From assembly GCF_947242115.1 (NCBI RefSeq), contig NC_074721.1, positions 32,269,676-32,333,675 on the forward strand: DNA of 64,000 bases, in the 5' to 3' direction. Under the pieces are notes generated by a model. That model made no database searches, was not told the origin of the DNA, and was given only the letters and a program-made list of their open reading frames with translations. Made by a program: the position numbers and the translations under genes. The DNA is from Biomphalaria glabrata. Its lineage: Eukaryota; Mollusca; Gastropoda; Planorbidae. Below, one piece after another: positions 25,704-35,069 of this stretch. The first letter of the stretch is position 1; every line of letters starts with the position of its first letter.

Positions 25704-26431
25704 CTGCCATCGAGTCCAACAAGGGGACGGGCCATTCGGATGTCCAGAATGAGCCCGCCAGGGCTACACAGGTGCTATACTCAGTCAGCTGCTACATTGG
25801 ACATGTGTCCGATACAGCAGCTCCCTGATTGACCCTCCAGCCACCGCCCTCCAGCATAGGTCGACAACCTATGCTGGTAGCTCGGCATGACCAGCCGGTT
25901 GACCCAGAGCGGGCCATCTGGGTCTCAGGTCTAGGGGAACTTGGAGCCAAAGTATTGTGTTGTTGTGGTTTATCCTCAGATAGCCACCACTCAAACACCA
26001 GGATCTCTTTATCCCCCCTTACCCGTCGCAGTCCACGGCAAACGGACTGGTCTAGGACGTAGTGAGAATTTAAAGTTAAGGAGACAGTGTGATGATCAAT
26101 GAAGGCAGACTTAGGAAAAGAGGAGGTAGACACAATGATAGAAAAGAAGTAGGGCACTTTTGAGCTCCAAAAGTGCTAAGGAAAGAGGAGCGCAGTTTAA
26201 TGTCATGTCTCGGGACGGAAACCAGAAACGTAAGTTGCATTTGTTTACTTAAACAGTTCATTGTACAGTAACATTTAAGGTAGATGATTAAAGTTTTAAA
26301 TTTAAAGTGAGGCTGATAACAATGTCAATTTAGCATATCATCTCAGAAAACTGCAAAAGTTGTTCAAGTCAGAGCTACATTTAAGGGAGATAATTACCCC
26401 TTATAAATTTAAAATTAATTATCTTAACAAA

Positions 26432-26708
26432 TGAGCGGTAAAGCACTTGGCTTCTGAACCAGGAGTCCCAGGTTCGAATCCTGGTGAAGACTGAGATTTT
26501 TAATTTCGGGATTCTTGGGTGCCTCTGAGTACACCCAGCTCTAATGGGTATCTGACATTAGTTAGGGAAAAGTAAAAGCGGTTGGTCGTTGTGCTGGCCA
26601 CATGATACCCTCCTTAACCATAGGCCACACAAACAGATGACCTTTACATCATCTGCCCTGTAGATCACAAGGTCTGAGAGGGGAACTTAACTTACATCTT
26701 TTTTTTAG
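26432..26708 (+). mobile_element. SINE-A copy with target duplication
   Basis: tRNA-like head (AGCGGTAAAGCACTTGG, B box GGTTCGAATCC) followed by a conserved body (ACACCCAGCTCTAATGGG, GTTGTGCTGGCCACATGA) and a 3' end GGTCTGAGAGGGGAACTT. The 10-bp duplication TCTTAACAAA is at 26422-26431 and 26709-26718. Confidence 0.88.
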
Positions 26709-26934
26709 TCTTAACAAAGGCAATTTAGTCAATGTAGAACAATTTAAACAAGCACCTAATATCGAAATGCCAAATATGTAATGAATTTTTAGGACAATAC
26801 ATAGAAAATCAACTTAATTACAAGTCTTAAAAAAACATTGATCTGACATGACTAGAGCTGTACCTTGCCTGATCAAAATGTAGACTATAATCCAAAATTG
26901 ATTAATCTTACACACTTTTAATGATCAATGTCTA

Positions 26935-27240
26935 ATCTTTCACCTCAGAACTGGACACAACAGAATGAGACAGCATATACCTCCGAAAGATAAAAATTGG
27001 AACTAGCAAAATCTGCCCTTGTGGAGTGTCACCAGAAAATGCTGACCATGTTCTTCAAAACTGCATTCTATTTCAAAAGGCCCAAATAAGAAAGACACTG
27101 GCCCCAAAACACCCTTATAGAAAGTAAACCATAAATATATATATTGGAGAGCTGCATGATTTGAAAAAAAATGCACAGTTCGTCTCGTACTTGGTCTAGT
27201 CATCTGAACACACTAACATGAGAACGAGGAAGAAGAAGAA
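26935..27240 (+). mobile_element. LINE ORF2 C-terminal fragment (RNase H-type LINE tail)
   Basis: Read across frames, the plus strand gives LRTGHNRMRQHI, CPCGVSPENADHVLQNC and LVLGLVI, the Cys/His tail of I/Jockey-group ORF2. Several frameshifts, no frame longer than 66 codons. Confidence 0.6.
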
Positions 27241-27244
27241 ACAC

Positions 27245-28204
27245 ACTTTTATATGTATACTTAGCTAAAAATAAATAATCAAAGTGTAACATTGAGATTA
27301 ATTGTTCAATACCTTTTAACAATTTTTTTTGATAATTATTAACATTCAACAATTATTTGATTGGCTGAACTTTGTTTCTTCAATTATCTTACATACAGAC
27401 AATTTGTTCATAGGTATGATTGTCAATTCAACACCTCTTACTGTAAAAAAAAATATGTCAACATAGATTATATCTGATTTTTATTAACTATGAATCAGCG
27501 AAAGCTAAAAGGCATGAAGAGTTAAAACAAACCAAAATGCTTTGAGCCCAATCATCTCATGACCAAAATTTATAGGCTTTTTCAGATGAAGATGGGACTC
27601 TACGTTGAGACTTGAGTACACAAAAAATGACAGTGTCCATAGTGCTAATTATATGTGCCACTACTTTCATGATAAGCATTACATAAAGTAATAAAATTGT
27701 AGTGTTTTTTTTTCTTTGCAAATATTCAAATGAATCTATGTCAGTTAATTATTTTGTATATTAAAAATTAAAGGTTAAATTAAGTCTTTTTTTTTTTTTG
27801 TAGAAGTGTGTAGAGTACTCAAGAGATGGATGTGAGTTTTGTGACTGTGTGAGGATTGGTGAGGGTCTGACTCAAGTCTGAGGCTCAAAGAATCCCTGGT
27901 TCTCTGTTATTGTGTCTGTAGTATAGAGATAGATTGTAGAATCTAGATACTCTGTGTCGTATATAAATTTTAAAAAGTCAATAAGTCAATAACTTGAATT
28001 AACTCAGTAAGATATCAAGATTACATCTGAACTCAAGATTCTAGCTAGATTTGATAGATAAAGATGATTAGAATCAGATCTAATCTATGACTATTAGCAT
28101 TAAGTATTATAACTATATATATCATATGATATTATAGATAGATCTACAATCTAGAATCTAGATCTATGTAATATATGTGACTTCTATATTCACTATGGTT
28201 GAAT
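27245..28204. other. No gene recognised; CTAG-rich AT sequence
   Basis: Only short repeats. An exon-like bit on plus at 27803-27857 is discussed under rejected items. Confidence 0.4.
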
Positions 28205-28214
28205 AACCTAGACT

Positions 28215-29215
28215 TAGACTTACTTAGACTTAGGTCCTCCGGCGCCGTTCGGCGCATTGGGCGGCAAGCTGTCTCCATAAAGATCTGTCACTGGCAATGT
28301 CTGAAGCCTCCTCCCACCTGGTGTCCACTGTTCTGAGGTCCTCGATGAAGGTGTGTCGCCAAGTAATATGAGGACGTCTCTGTTTGTCCTTTCCTTGTTT
28401 TGGCTTCCATGTTATCGCAACTCTTGGTGTGCGTAATTCATTTTGACGTAGAACATGTCCCGCAAACCTCATGCGCCGCTCAGTCACAACCTTACTAAGT
28501 GTTCGACTCCCAGTTCGGCATAGGATTTCCTTGTTTGAGACCTGATCTGTGTAACTGACTCCCAAAATCCGTCTCAGCCATCTCTGTTGAGCCACAATTT
28601 CGACAGATGACTTCCATGTCTCACATGCATATGTAGCAGTTGGAATGACGATTGTGTTGAGAAGGTGTATTTTTGTCTCGAGTCCAATGGCTTGGCTAGT
28701 CCAAATAGGCTGCAGCCTTTGGAAAATGCTCCCTGCCTTTCCTATTCTGCACGCTACATCGTGGTAAGCATCTCCATCATTTGTTATGATGCTGCCAAGG
28801 TACGTGAACTTGTCCATCTCTTAAAGCGTTGACTCGCCAAGTCTGATGGGGACACCCTTTGCCTTATATCCCACTCGCATAATTTTAGTCTTATCCAAGT
28901 TTATGCGGAGGCCAATTTTGGGTGCCTCTCTCTCTAAGCTCTCCGTCATTTCTTGAATGCATTTATTTGTAGCCCCGAGTAGTGCAACATCATCAGCAAA
29001 GTCCAAGTCCGTCAATCGGAGTTGTTCACGCCATGGAATACCAAAGGCAGTCTGGTTCATTGCTCTCCTCATTATGTAGTCGATGGCTAGGAGGAAAAGA
29101 AAGGGAGATAAGATGCACCCCTGTCTCGATTGTAAAAAACTCTGTTGTTCCCTCTTCTGTTTTAATGCAGCAACTAGATCTAGATTGACTATAAAGGTGT
29201 CGTAGGATCTGGACA
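28215..29215 (-). mobile_element. 5'-truncated LINE, RT C-terminal half
   Basis: Minus-strand frames 29216-28821 and 28817-28230 are the same reading frame split by a single TAA. Seen: RQGCILSPFLFLLAIDY, DLDFADDVALLG (the FADD catalytic box), FTYLGSIITNDG, TYACETWK, and RRMRFAGHVLRQNE near the end. This is the C-terminal RT layout of RTE-like or related LINEs. A 10-bp AACCTAGACT flanks both sides (28205-28214, 29216-29225) and may be the target duplication, though this motif is common nearby. Relatives of the same tail lie at 13276-13480, 34195-34515 and 52055-52180. Confidence 0.8.
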
Positions 29216-29225
29216 AACCTAGACT

Positions 29226-30457
29226 AGATAATTTTTTTGTAGATTACTAGAATATATCTGGATCAAGATCTACTCTAGACTTTAGTCTAGTCTATAGACA
29301 TAGAATCTAGATTCTATTCTCAGCTGAATTCTAGATCCTAGACACTATCTTGACTCTAGACTTAGACTTAGTGACTTAGACATTTAGTAGATCAATAATT
29401 AACAAAATTCAGTAGAGTAGATGATAGATCATACTTTACTAAGACTTGTGTGACTGGAATCTAGATGCTAGATGTAGTACACTACTACAATGACTAGAGT
29501 ATTCAGACATTACATGAATTCGGACATTCTGTGTTTTTGTGGTCATTAAAATAAATAATTATTTTAATATTTATTATAAAACTAGCGCGCTGTATAATGT
29601 CCTTGCACAAGTCCATTTTCCAATGATTCTGACCCAATTTCCTTGGATTTAGCTGTCTTTTTATGTAAGAAAAATGAATTTCAAATTTGTAAGTCATGTT
29701 GTTGTTTTTTCCTATGTTACCAGGAGGACTTTACCTCTTCCTAGGGTTAAGATTATATTTTTTGATTGGCTAAGTCTATGCTAATGAGCCTCGCAATATT
29801 TATTCTGTTTTTGGAGCTGATTTATTTGATTCATAAGCCAAGTTGTTTGATTCCATACAAAAAAAAAAAATAGGGTGTCCGAATTAAATTATGATTTTCT
29901 TACCAAAATTTATTTCAGACAGCCAGTTTTGGACATCAATGTTAATGATCTTATATTTGTTAGTTTGTTGTTGTTTTTTTTACAGAGAATAAATTGGCAA
30001 ATGTTTGGAGTTAGCTTGGTATATTGAATGAAGTTAAATGCTTAGATCTAGACCTACTAGATAGATCTAGATTAATATAGAGAGAATATAGAGGATTCAG
30101 TACATAAAGGCAAGAATGGCTATCCTAACCTGTACTATACTACAAAAGATCATCTATATTAAAAATTTATTAAATTAATAAACAAAAAACACAAACATTC
30201 AACACACATATCTAATCATGCAAACATAAAATAAGTCTAAAAGTCTGTATTAAAGTTAGTATCCCAGTGACCTAATTTAGGTAGAATAAGTGTGTTCATA
30301 TTTTTATTTTTTGTGTTCGCATTTATGCATAATTTGAAAACATCCTAATGATTTCATGTGAGGGGCTATGCCTGGGGATCTTAACATTTAGTTATAAATA
30401 TAGAATTAAAATCTGAGTTTATTGATGCCTAAATATAGAGACTGTCTGAGATAAATT
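29226..30457. other. CTAG-rich spacer
   Basis: Dense TCTAGA/AGATCT motifs, a poly(A) run, no coding frame beyond chance. Confidence 0.5.
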
Positions 30458-30725
30458 ATGGTGTCGGGAATCAAATAATGTGGGTCAAATTTGTCCGAAC
30501 TAAATGAAAACAAACTGCCTCTTTGACCTTAAATTTTAATAACAAATATAGGTTAGGGGTACAAATATAAGTAGTCTTCCTTATTCTCCTTAAACCAAAG
30601 AAGATTTTGAAATTTCATTTGGCACGCCCTTCATTTTCTTTTCTATGTTGAACCATTGTAAAATAATGTGCTGTCAAAGTCAAACTTTCAAATTTGGGCC
30701 TATAAAAAAAATAGGCTATAAGTGT
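30458..30725 (+). repeat. Dispersed repeat E, copy 1
   Basis: About 250 bases starting TATGGTGTCGGGAATCAAAT that recur in the same orientation at 36470-36715 with roughly 85-90% identity by eye. No coding frame. Confidence 0.75.
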
Positions 30726-30801
30726 CCCAATAGCATAAACCGGCTAGTGAAGTTAAACTACTAGAATCTGCATATAGTCACATTAATAGTATAGTATAGT
30801 G

Positions 30802-31304
30802 CAGTGATGCCCAAAATACGGCCTGCGCTGAGATGTCGGCATAAGGTATAGATATCCCATCCAAAAAAAAAAAAGGTCAAATAAGGTTGGGCCTCAATAG
30901 TGAACAATGTGTGGCTGTTTAAAAAAAGAACAATATATATGTAAACGTCATTATGTTTACTGAGCGCCTAAAGGCAGCATGGAAAACGTACTCCCAGATA
31001 CCCCCTCCCCCCACTGGTCCACAAATAGGATTGGACCATAGAGCTCTGAGCATGCTATAAGCATGAAAGTAGCGCTATATAAAAGCCATAATTAGAAAAA
31101 TGAAGTCATTTTCTGACGTGTGAAAAAATCACTTCAGATATCCAATTTCTTAATTGTAAGTACTAGATCTAATCAAATAGTCTCAAATTCAGGTAAATTT
31201 CATTTCGTTTGTGTGTGTGTGTGTGCACTTTTGTTCATGTGGCCCGCGACATGAGTGTCAGAAATTAAAATGGCCCGCAGGTCAAATTAGATTGGGCATC
31301 ACTG
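30802..31304. mobile_element. hAT-like MITE with perfect 8-bp target duplication
   Basis: Terminal inverted repeat CAGTGATGCCCAA / TTGGGCATCACTG; sub-terminal GGCCTGCG / GGCCCGCAGG resembles Charlie-type hAT ends. GTATAGTG is duplicated at 30794-30801 and 31305-31312. It has no coding capacity and contains a nested SINE-C. Confidence 0.88.
30955..31095 (+). mobile_element. SINE-C copy nested in a hAT-like MITE
   Basis: AGGCAGCATGGAAAACGTAC through AGCGCTATATAAAAGCCATA. It sits inside the 30802-31304 element. Confidence 0.55.
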
Positions 31305-31672
31305 GTATAGTGTAATATAGTAGGCTACATACATGAATAATGATTATTTATACACAGTCATCACAGTGACAGTCTTGAGTCTCTAGTCTATCTCTATTAT
31401 AGTCTATACTCTCTGACCCTAGATCTATAGATCTAATATACTATATATTAATTTATACTTTTATAGTATAATTATAGATTATTAGATAATATAATACTTA
31501 ATAATAGTAGTACTACTGTGAGTACTTAGTGTTAGACTTAGACTGGCTAACTTAGACTTAGTTAGTAAAGTTTGTACTACTAATTCTAATACTACTAATA
31601 GTAATACTATCATAATAATAATAATTAATATATATAATATAATAATAATAATCATAACTAGATAGTAGTATG

Positions 31673-32188
31673 CATGCACGTAGCCAGGATTTTTTTCGGG
31701 GGGGCTGGGGGGGAGGGGGCCCCGCAAAAAAATATATTTATATGTATGTATGTGTGTGTGAACATAATCTTTATTACATTCTGACCCATCATTCTTTGGA
31801 AGATGTTTATTGTGTCCTAGAATACCTTCTTTCTGGAGTTAGTGGGAAAATTGTAGACCCCCCGCCATTGCCAGGTTTAAAACTCGAACCCCCCCTGGTA
31901 GAGGGTTTTAAACTCAAACCCCCTGGTAGGTTTTTTTTACTCGAACCCCCAGGTAGGGGGTTTTAAACTCAAACCCCCCCCCCCCTGGTAGGGGTTTTAA
32001 ACTCAAAACTTCCTTTGCTGTGATTAGTGTGATAGGGCAAGTGATAGTGTAGTCTTAAAACACTCTTCTTAAAACAAAATCAAAGCTAAAAATCAGTCAC
32101 TAAATTCCGTTCCCCAGGCAGGGGCCAGGGGGGAAATTTCATTTCGGGGGGGGGTTGAACCCCAAACCCCCCCCTGGCTACGCCTATG
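31673..32188. mobile_element. TIR element (hAT or P-like MITE) with perfect 8-bp target duplication
   Basis: Ends are CATGCACGTAGCCAGG and CCTGGCTACGCCTATG (inverted, two mismatches). GTAGTATG is duplicated at 31665-31672 and 32189-32196. The interior has G/C homopolymers and four or five GGTAGGGGGTTTTAAACTC-type units. Non-coding. Confidence 0.85.
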
Positions 32189-32196
32189 GTAGTATG

Positions 32197-32779
32197 TAGA
32201 ATGTAGATCTATCTTAGTATCTAATTATCATTCTATGATTATCAATTAATTATGAATACTGTAACTATGATTATATGAATATTCAATATCATGAATATGT
32301 CACTTAATGACTTATATTTATATGTATGAACTTCATTGACTTCAACTTGCAAATCCCTATTACTATTACTTATTTAAGTTATTACTTATTAATTATTACT
32401 CTAGAATCTGTTAACTAGATCTCTAGAATTGTAGAATCCGCTCTCTCACGACTCTACTTGATATTGATCTAGATCTAGTCTAGCCTTGGCAATCGTCAAT
32501 CTTAACTTTATTAAAATAATTACTAAATTAGATCTAACCTGGTCCTAGGTTTGTTTATATATTGAGTCGTCTACTTACCGAAACATCTAGATCTAGATCT
32601 AAATCCTAGCTAGCTCGATCTTTTGTTAATTCTTTAGTAATAAAGATCCTTTTAAAAAATCATTCCACATTAAAATAAATTATCTTTATCAATATCTGTA
32701 TATCTAATATTTTAATAATCATTTTCTCGTTTTTTTAAAACTGTAAACAAATAAACAAACAAAAAAGATCATCCCCCCG
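32197..32779. other. CTAG-rich spacer
   Basis: AT-rich with GATCTAGATCTAG runs; no coding signal seen. Confidence 0.5.
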
Positions 32780-32869
32780 GGGGATCGGAATTTAGTGACT
32801 GATTTTTTGCTTTGATTTAGTTTATCTTATGTGAGATTTTAATACTAAACCATCACTCGCCACAGCACA

Positions 32870-34060
32870 GCCAAGGGTTTTTAAGTTTAAAACCCCTTAC
32901 CAGGGGTTTTTGAGTTGAAAACACCTACCAGGGGGTTTTGAGTTTAAAACCCCCTACCAGGGGGGTTTGAGTTTAAGACCCCTACCAAGGGGTTTTGAGT
33001 TTAAAACCCAGTACCAGGGGGTTTTGAGCTTAAAACCCCCTACCAGGGGTTTTAGCAGTTAAATCCCCCTCCTCTATAAAACACAACCAAAAAAAAATGC
33101 AAACGACAATCCCCGAATTCCAAGATCACAATTAAGGAAGATTTTGATTTTAAAACCCCCTCCAAAATTTACGATAAACCCTCTTTTCAATATAAAAAAA
33201 AAGGAAATTACACACTCAAAATTTTGAAGGGGTTTTGAGTTTAACCCCCCCCCCTTTCAGTAGTGTTTGAAGCTAAAAAAATATCTCTTTAATATAAAAC
33301 AAAAAAGCTAATTGCGCACTCAAAATGTTATGAGCGTAGCTAAATGGGTTTTGACTCAGTTTTTAGTTTAAACCCACCTTCAGCGGGGTTTGAAGGTAAA
33401 AAATACCTCTTTAATATAAAAAACAAAGTTAATTATATACTCAAAATTCTATGAATGTAGTCAAAGGGGTTTTGAGTATAAACTCCCCTCTAGCGGATTT
33501 TGATGCTAAAAAATACCTTTTCAATATAAAAAAAGCATATTACACACTCTAAAATCTATGAGCGTAGCTAAAGCGGTTTTGAGTTTAAACCCCCCGCCAG
33601 CGGGGTTTGAAGTTAAAAAATACATCTTCAATGTAAAAAAAAAAAAAAAAAGCAAAGCACGAACTCAAAATGCTATGAGCTTTGAAGAAAGGGGTTTTGA
33701 GTTTAAACCCCCCTTTCAGAGGGATTTGTTGCTAAAAAAATACGTCTTCAATATAAAAAAAGCAAATTACACACTAAAATTATTTGAGCGTAGCCAAGGC
33801 AATTGGGGTTTTGAGTTTAAACCCCTCTCCTTCTGATGGTTTTGAGTTTAAAATCCCCTTACAGAGCGTTTTGAGGTGGAAAACCTCTATCTTCAATATT
33901 ATTCTAAAGCAAACTAGAGTTACCAAATTCGATGACCGTAGCTAAATGGGGTTTTGAATTGAAAAAAAAACTCGAGAATTTTTTTTTTAGTTTAAAAATT
34001 AAAAACCCCAACAGATGATTTTAACAATAAAACTTCCCTTTTCGATATAAAATCTAAAGC
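32870..34060. repeat. GAGTTTAAACCCC tandem arrays
   Basis: First, short units (TACCAGGGGGTTTTGAGTTT) repeat about 6-7 times (32880-33060). Then a unit of about 100-110 bases repeats about 7 times, each with GGGGTTTTGAGTTTAAACCC, a TTCAATATAAAA stretch and a GAGCGTAGC stretch. Confidence 0.75.
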
Positions 34061-34194
34061 AAACTAAGTCACTTCCAAGAACGTATTCAAGAGAGATTAC
34101 ACATTTCTACCAGTGGCAGGGCTCCATTAATAAAGTTCATTGAATAGTTATCTGCGAAATTGTAAAAACACTAAATGTGGCTCAACAAAGATGG

Positions 34195-34515
34195 CTATAA
34201 GACAGATTTTAAAAGTCAGTTATAGAGATCGGGTCTAAATCAAGGAAATCCTATGCCGAACTGGGAGTCGACCCTTAGTAAGATTGTAACATAGCGTCGC
34301 ATGAGAATTGCGGGAAATGTTCTCTGACAAAATGAATTACGCATAATAAGAGTTGCGATGACATCCTATTAAGTACAACTTGGCGCAACACATTCATGGA
34401 GGTCCTCAGAGCAGGTGGGAAGAAGCTTCAGACATTACCAGTGACAGATTTTTGTGGAAACAGCTTGTCAGCAAATGCGCTGAACGGCGCGGAAGGGTCT
34501 ACGTCAGTAGGAATA
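34195..34515 (+). mobile_element. LINE 3' fragment nested in a TIR element
   Basis: Plus-strand sequence resembles the 28230-28560 tail: AACTGGGAGTCGACCC, then a worn RMRIAGNVL-like stretch, and CAGCTTGTCAGCAAATGCGC at the end. It lies inside the 32780-34866 repeat. Confidence 0.6.
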
Positions 34516-34864
34516 GCACATTAGGTACTTGAAATAAAACTTTTTAATAGCAGGAAAATTCACTGTAGATACCTCAGAATATGCATATAGTTGGCTTTCA
34601 ATACCAGAAATAGTGCTTGGCGAGGGGGGGGGGGCTTCGCCCCGCGCTGAGGGAGCTCCCACAGACCCGGCCCCTTGCTGGCAAGTGCGGGGAATCTACA
34701 ATTTTTCCACTAACTCCAGGAAGAACCTATTCTAGGGCACAATAAACGTCTTCCAAAAGAATGAAGGGTCAGAATGTAATAAAGATTATGTACACACACA
34801 CACATACAAATATATTTTTTTTTGCAAGGGGGGGCGGGGGGAGAAAAAATCCTGGCTACGCCCA

Positions 34865-34866
<2 letters not shown>

Positions 34867-34912
<46 letters not shown>
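34867..34912. repeat. (TA)n microsatellite upstream of SEM1
   Basis: About 23 AT units, directly after the TIR-element end and about 160 bases before the SEM1 start. Confidence 0.95.
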
Positions 34913-34915
<3 letters not shown>

Positions 34916-35069
34916 AGTCTAGATCTAGATCTATGTATGGAATTCTAAAACTGTCCCTTTCAATTCCGTCGACCGTTCCCGGTAAATAGATCCAGATCTA
35001 GATAAAAACATTTTGTTTGTTTCGTTTAATCTAGAATCTAAATCTAGATCTATGTCAAACCAAAACAAA

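Larger units (their letters stand above)
20374..26218 (-). mobile_element. Full-length non-LTR retrotransposon (LINE, I/Jockey group with RNase H)
   Basis: A 5.8-kb element with a GC-rich 5' untranslated region, ORF1 and ORF2, ending at its 3' side in a short TCAAA-type repeat instead of poly(A). It is flanked by an exact 12-bp target duplication, AAACCAGAAACG, at 20362-20373 and 26219-26230. That fixes both ends and argues for a fairly recent, complete insertion just upstream of the STRAD leader exon. RNase H in ORF2 and CCHC knuckles in ORF1 place it in the I superfamily (I, Nimb or Ingi-like); the exact clade needs a tree. Two defects are visible: a frameshift in ORF1 and an in-frame stop in ORF2. 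Confidence 0.93.
32780..34866. mobile_element. Long copy of the same TIR family, inverted, with internal arrays
   Basis: 34660-34866 is the reverse complement of the left part of the 31673-32188 element and ends in CCTGGCTACGCCCATG. 32785-32830 matches its other side, but the outermost TIR there is lost. Between them are 28-30-bp GAGTTTAAAACCCC units (32870-33060), a roughly 100-bp repeat, and an inserted LINE tail (34195-34515). Confidence 0.65.

Noticed and set aside
26441-26490. tRNA-like A and B boxes
   Set aside because: They form the head of a SINE, lack a foldable acceptor stem and recur in all SINE-A copies; not a true tRNA gene.
27803-27857. Exon-like plus segment reading KCVEYSRDGCEFCDCV between a T-rich TAG acceptor and a GTGAGG donor
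   Set aside because: Cys-rich and open, but isolated: no partner exons, no recognised family. Kept only as a note.
33558-33836. 92-codon frame with repeated FEFKPP-like blocks
   Set aside because: It lies wholly inside the tandem array of the TIR element; the periodic peptide is a by-product of the DNA repeat.
32780-34866. Reading this interval as LTR-bearing element
   Set aside because: No direct terminal repeats, no gag or pol signals; the ends are inverted, as in a DNA element.
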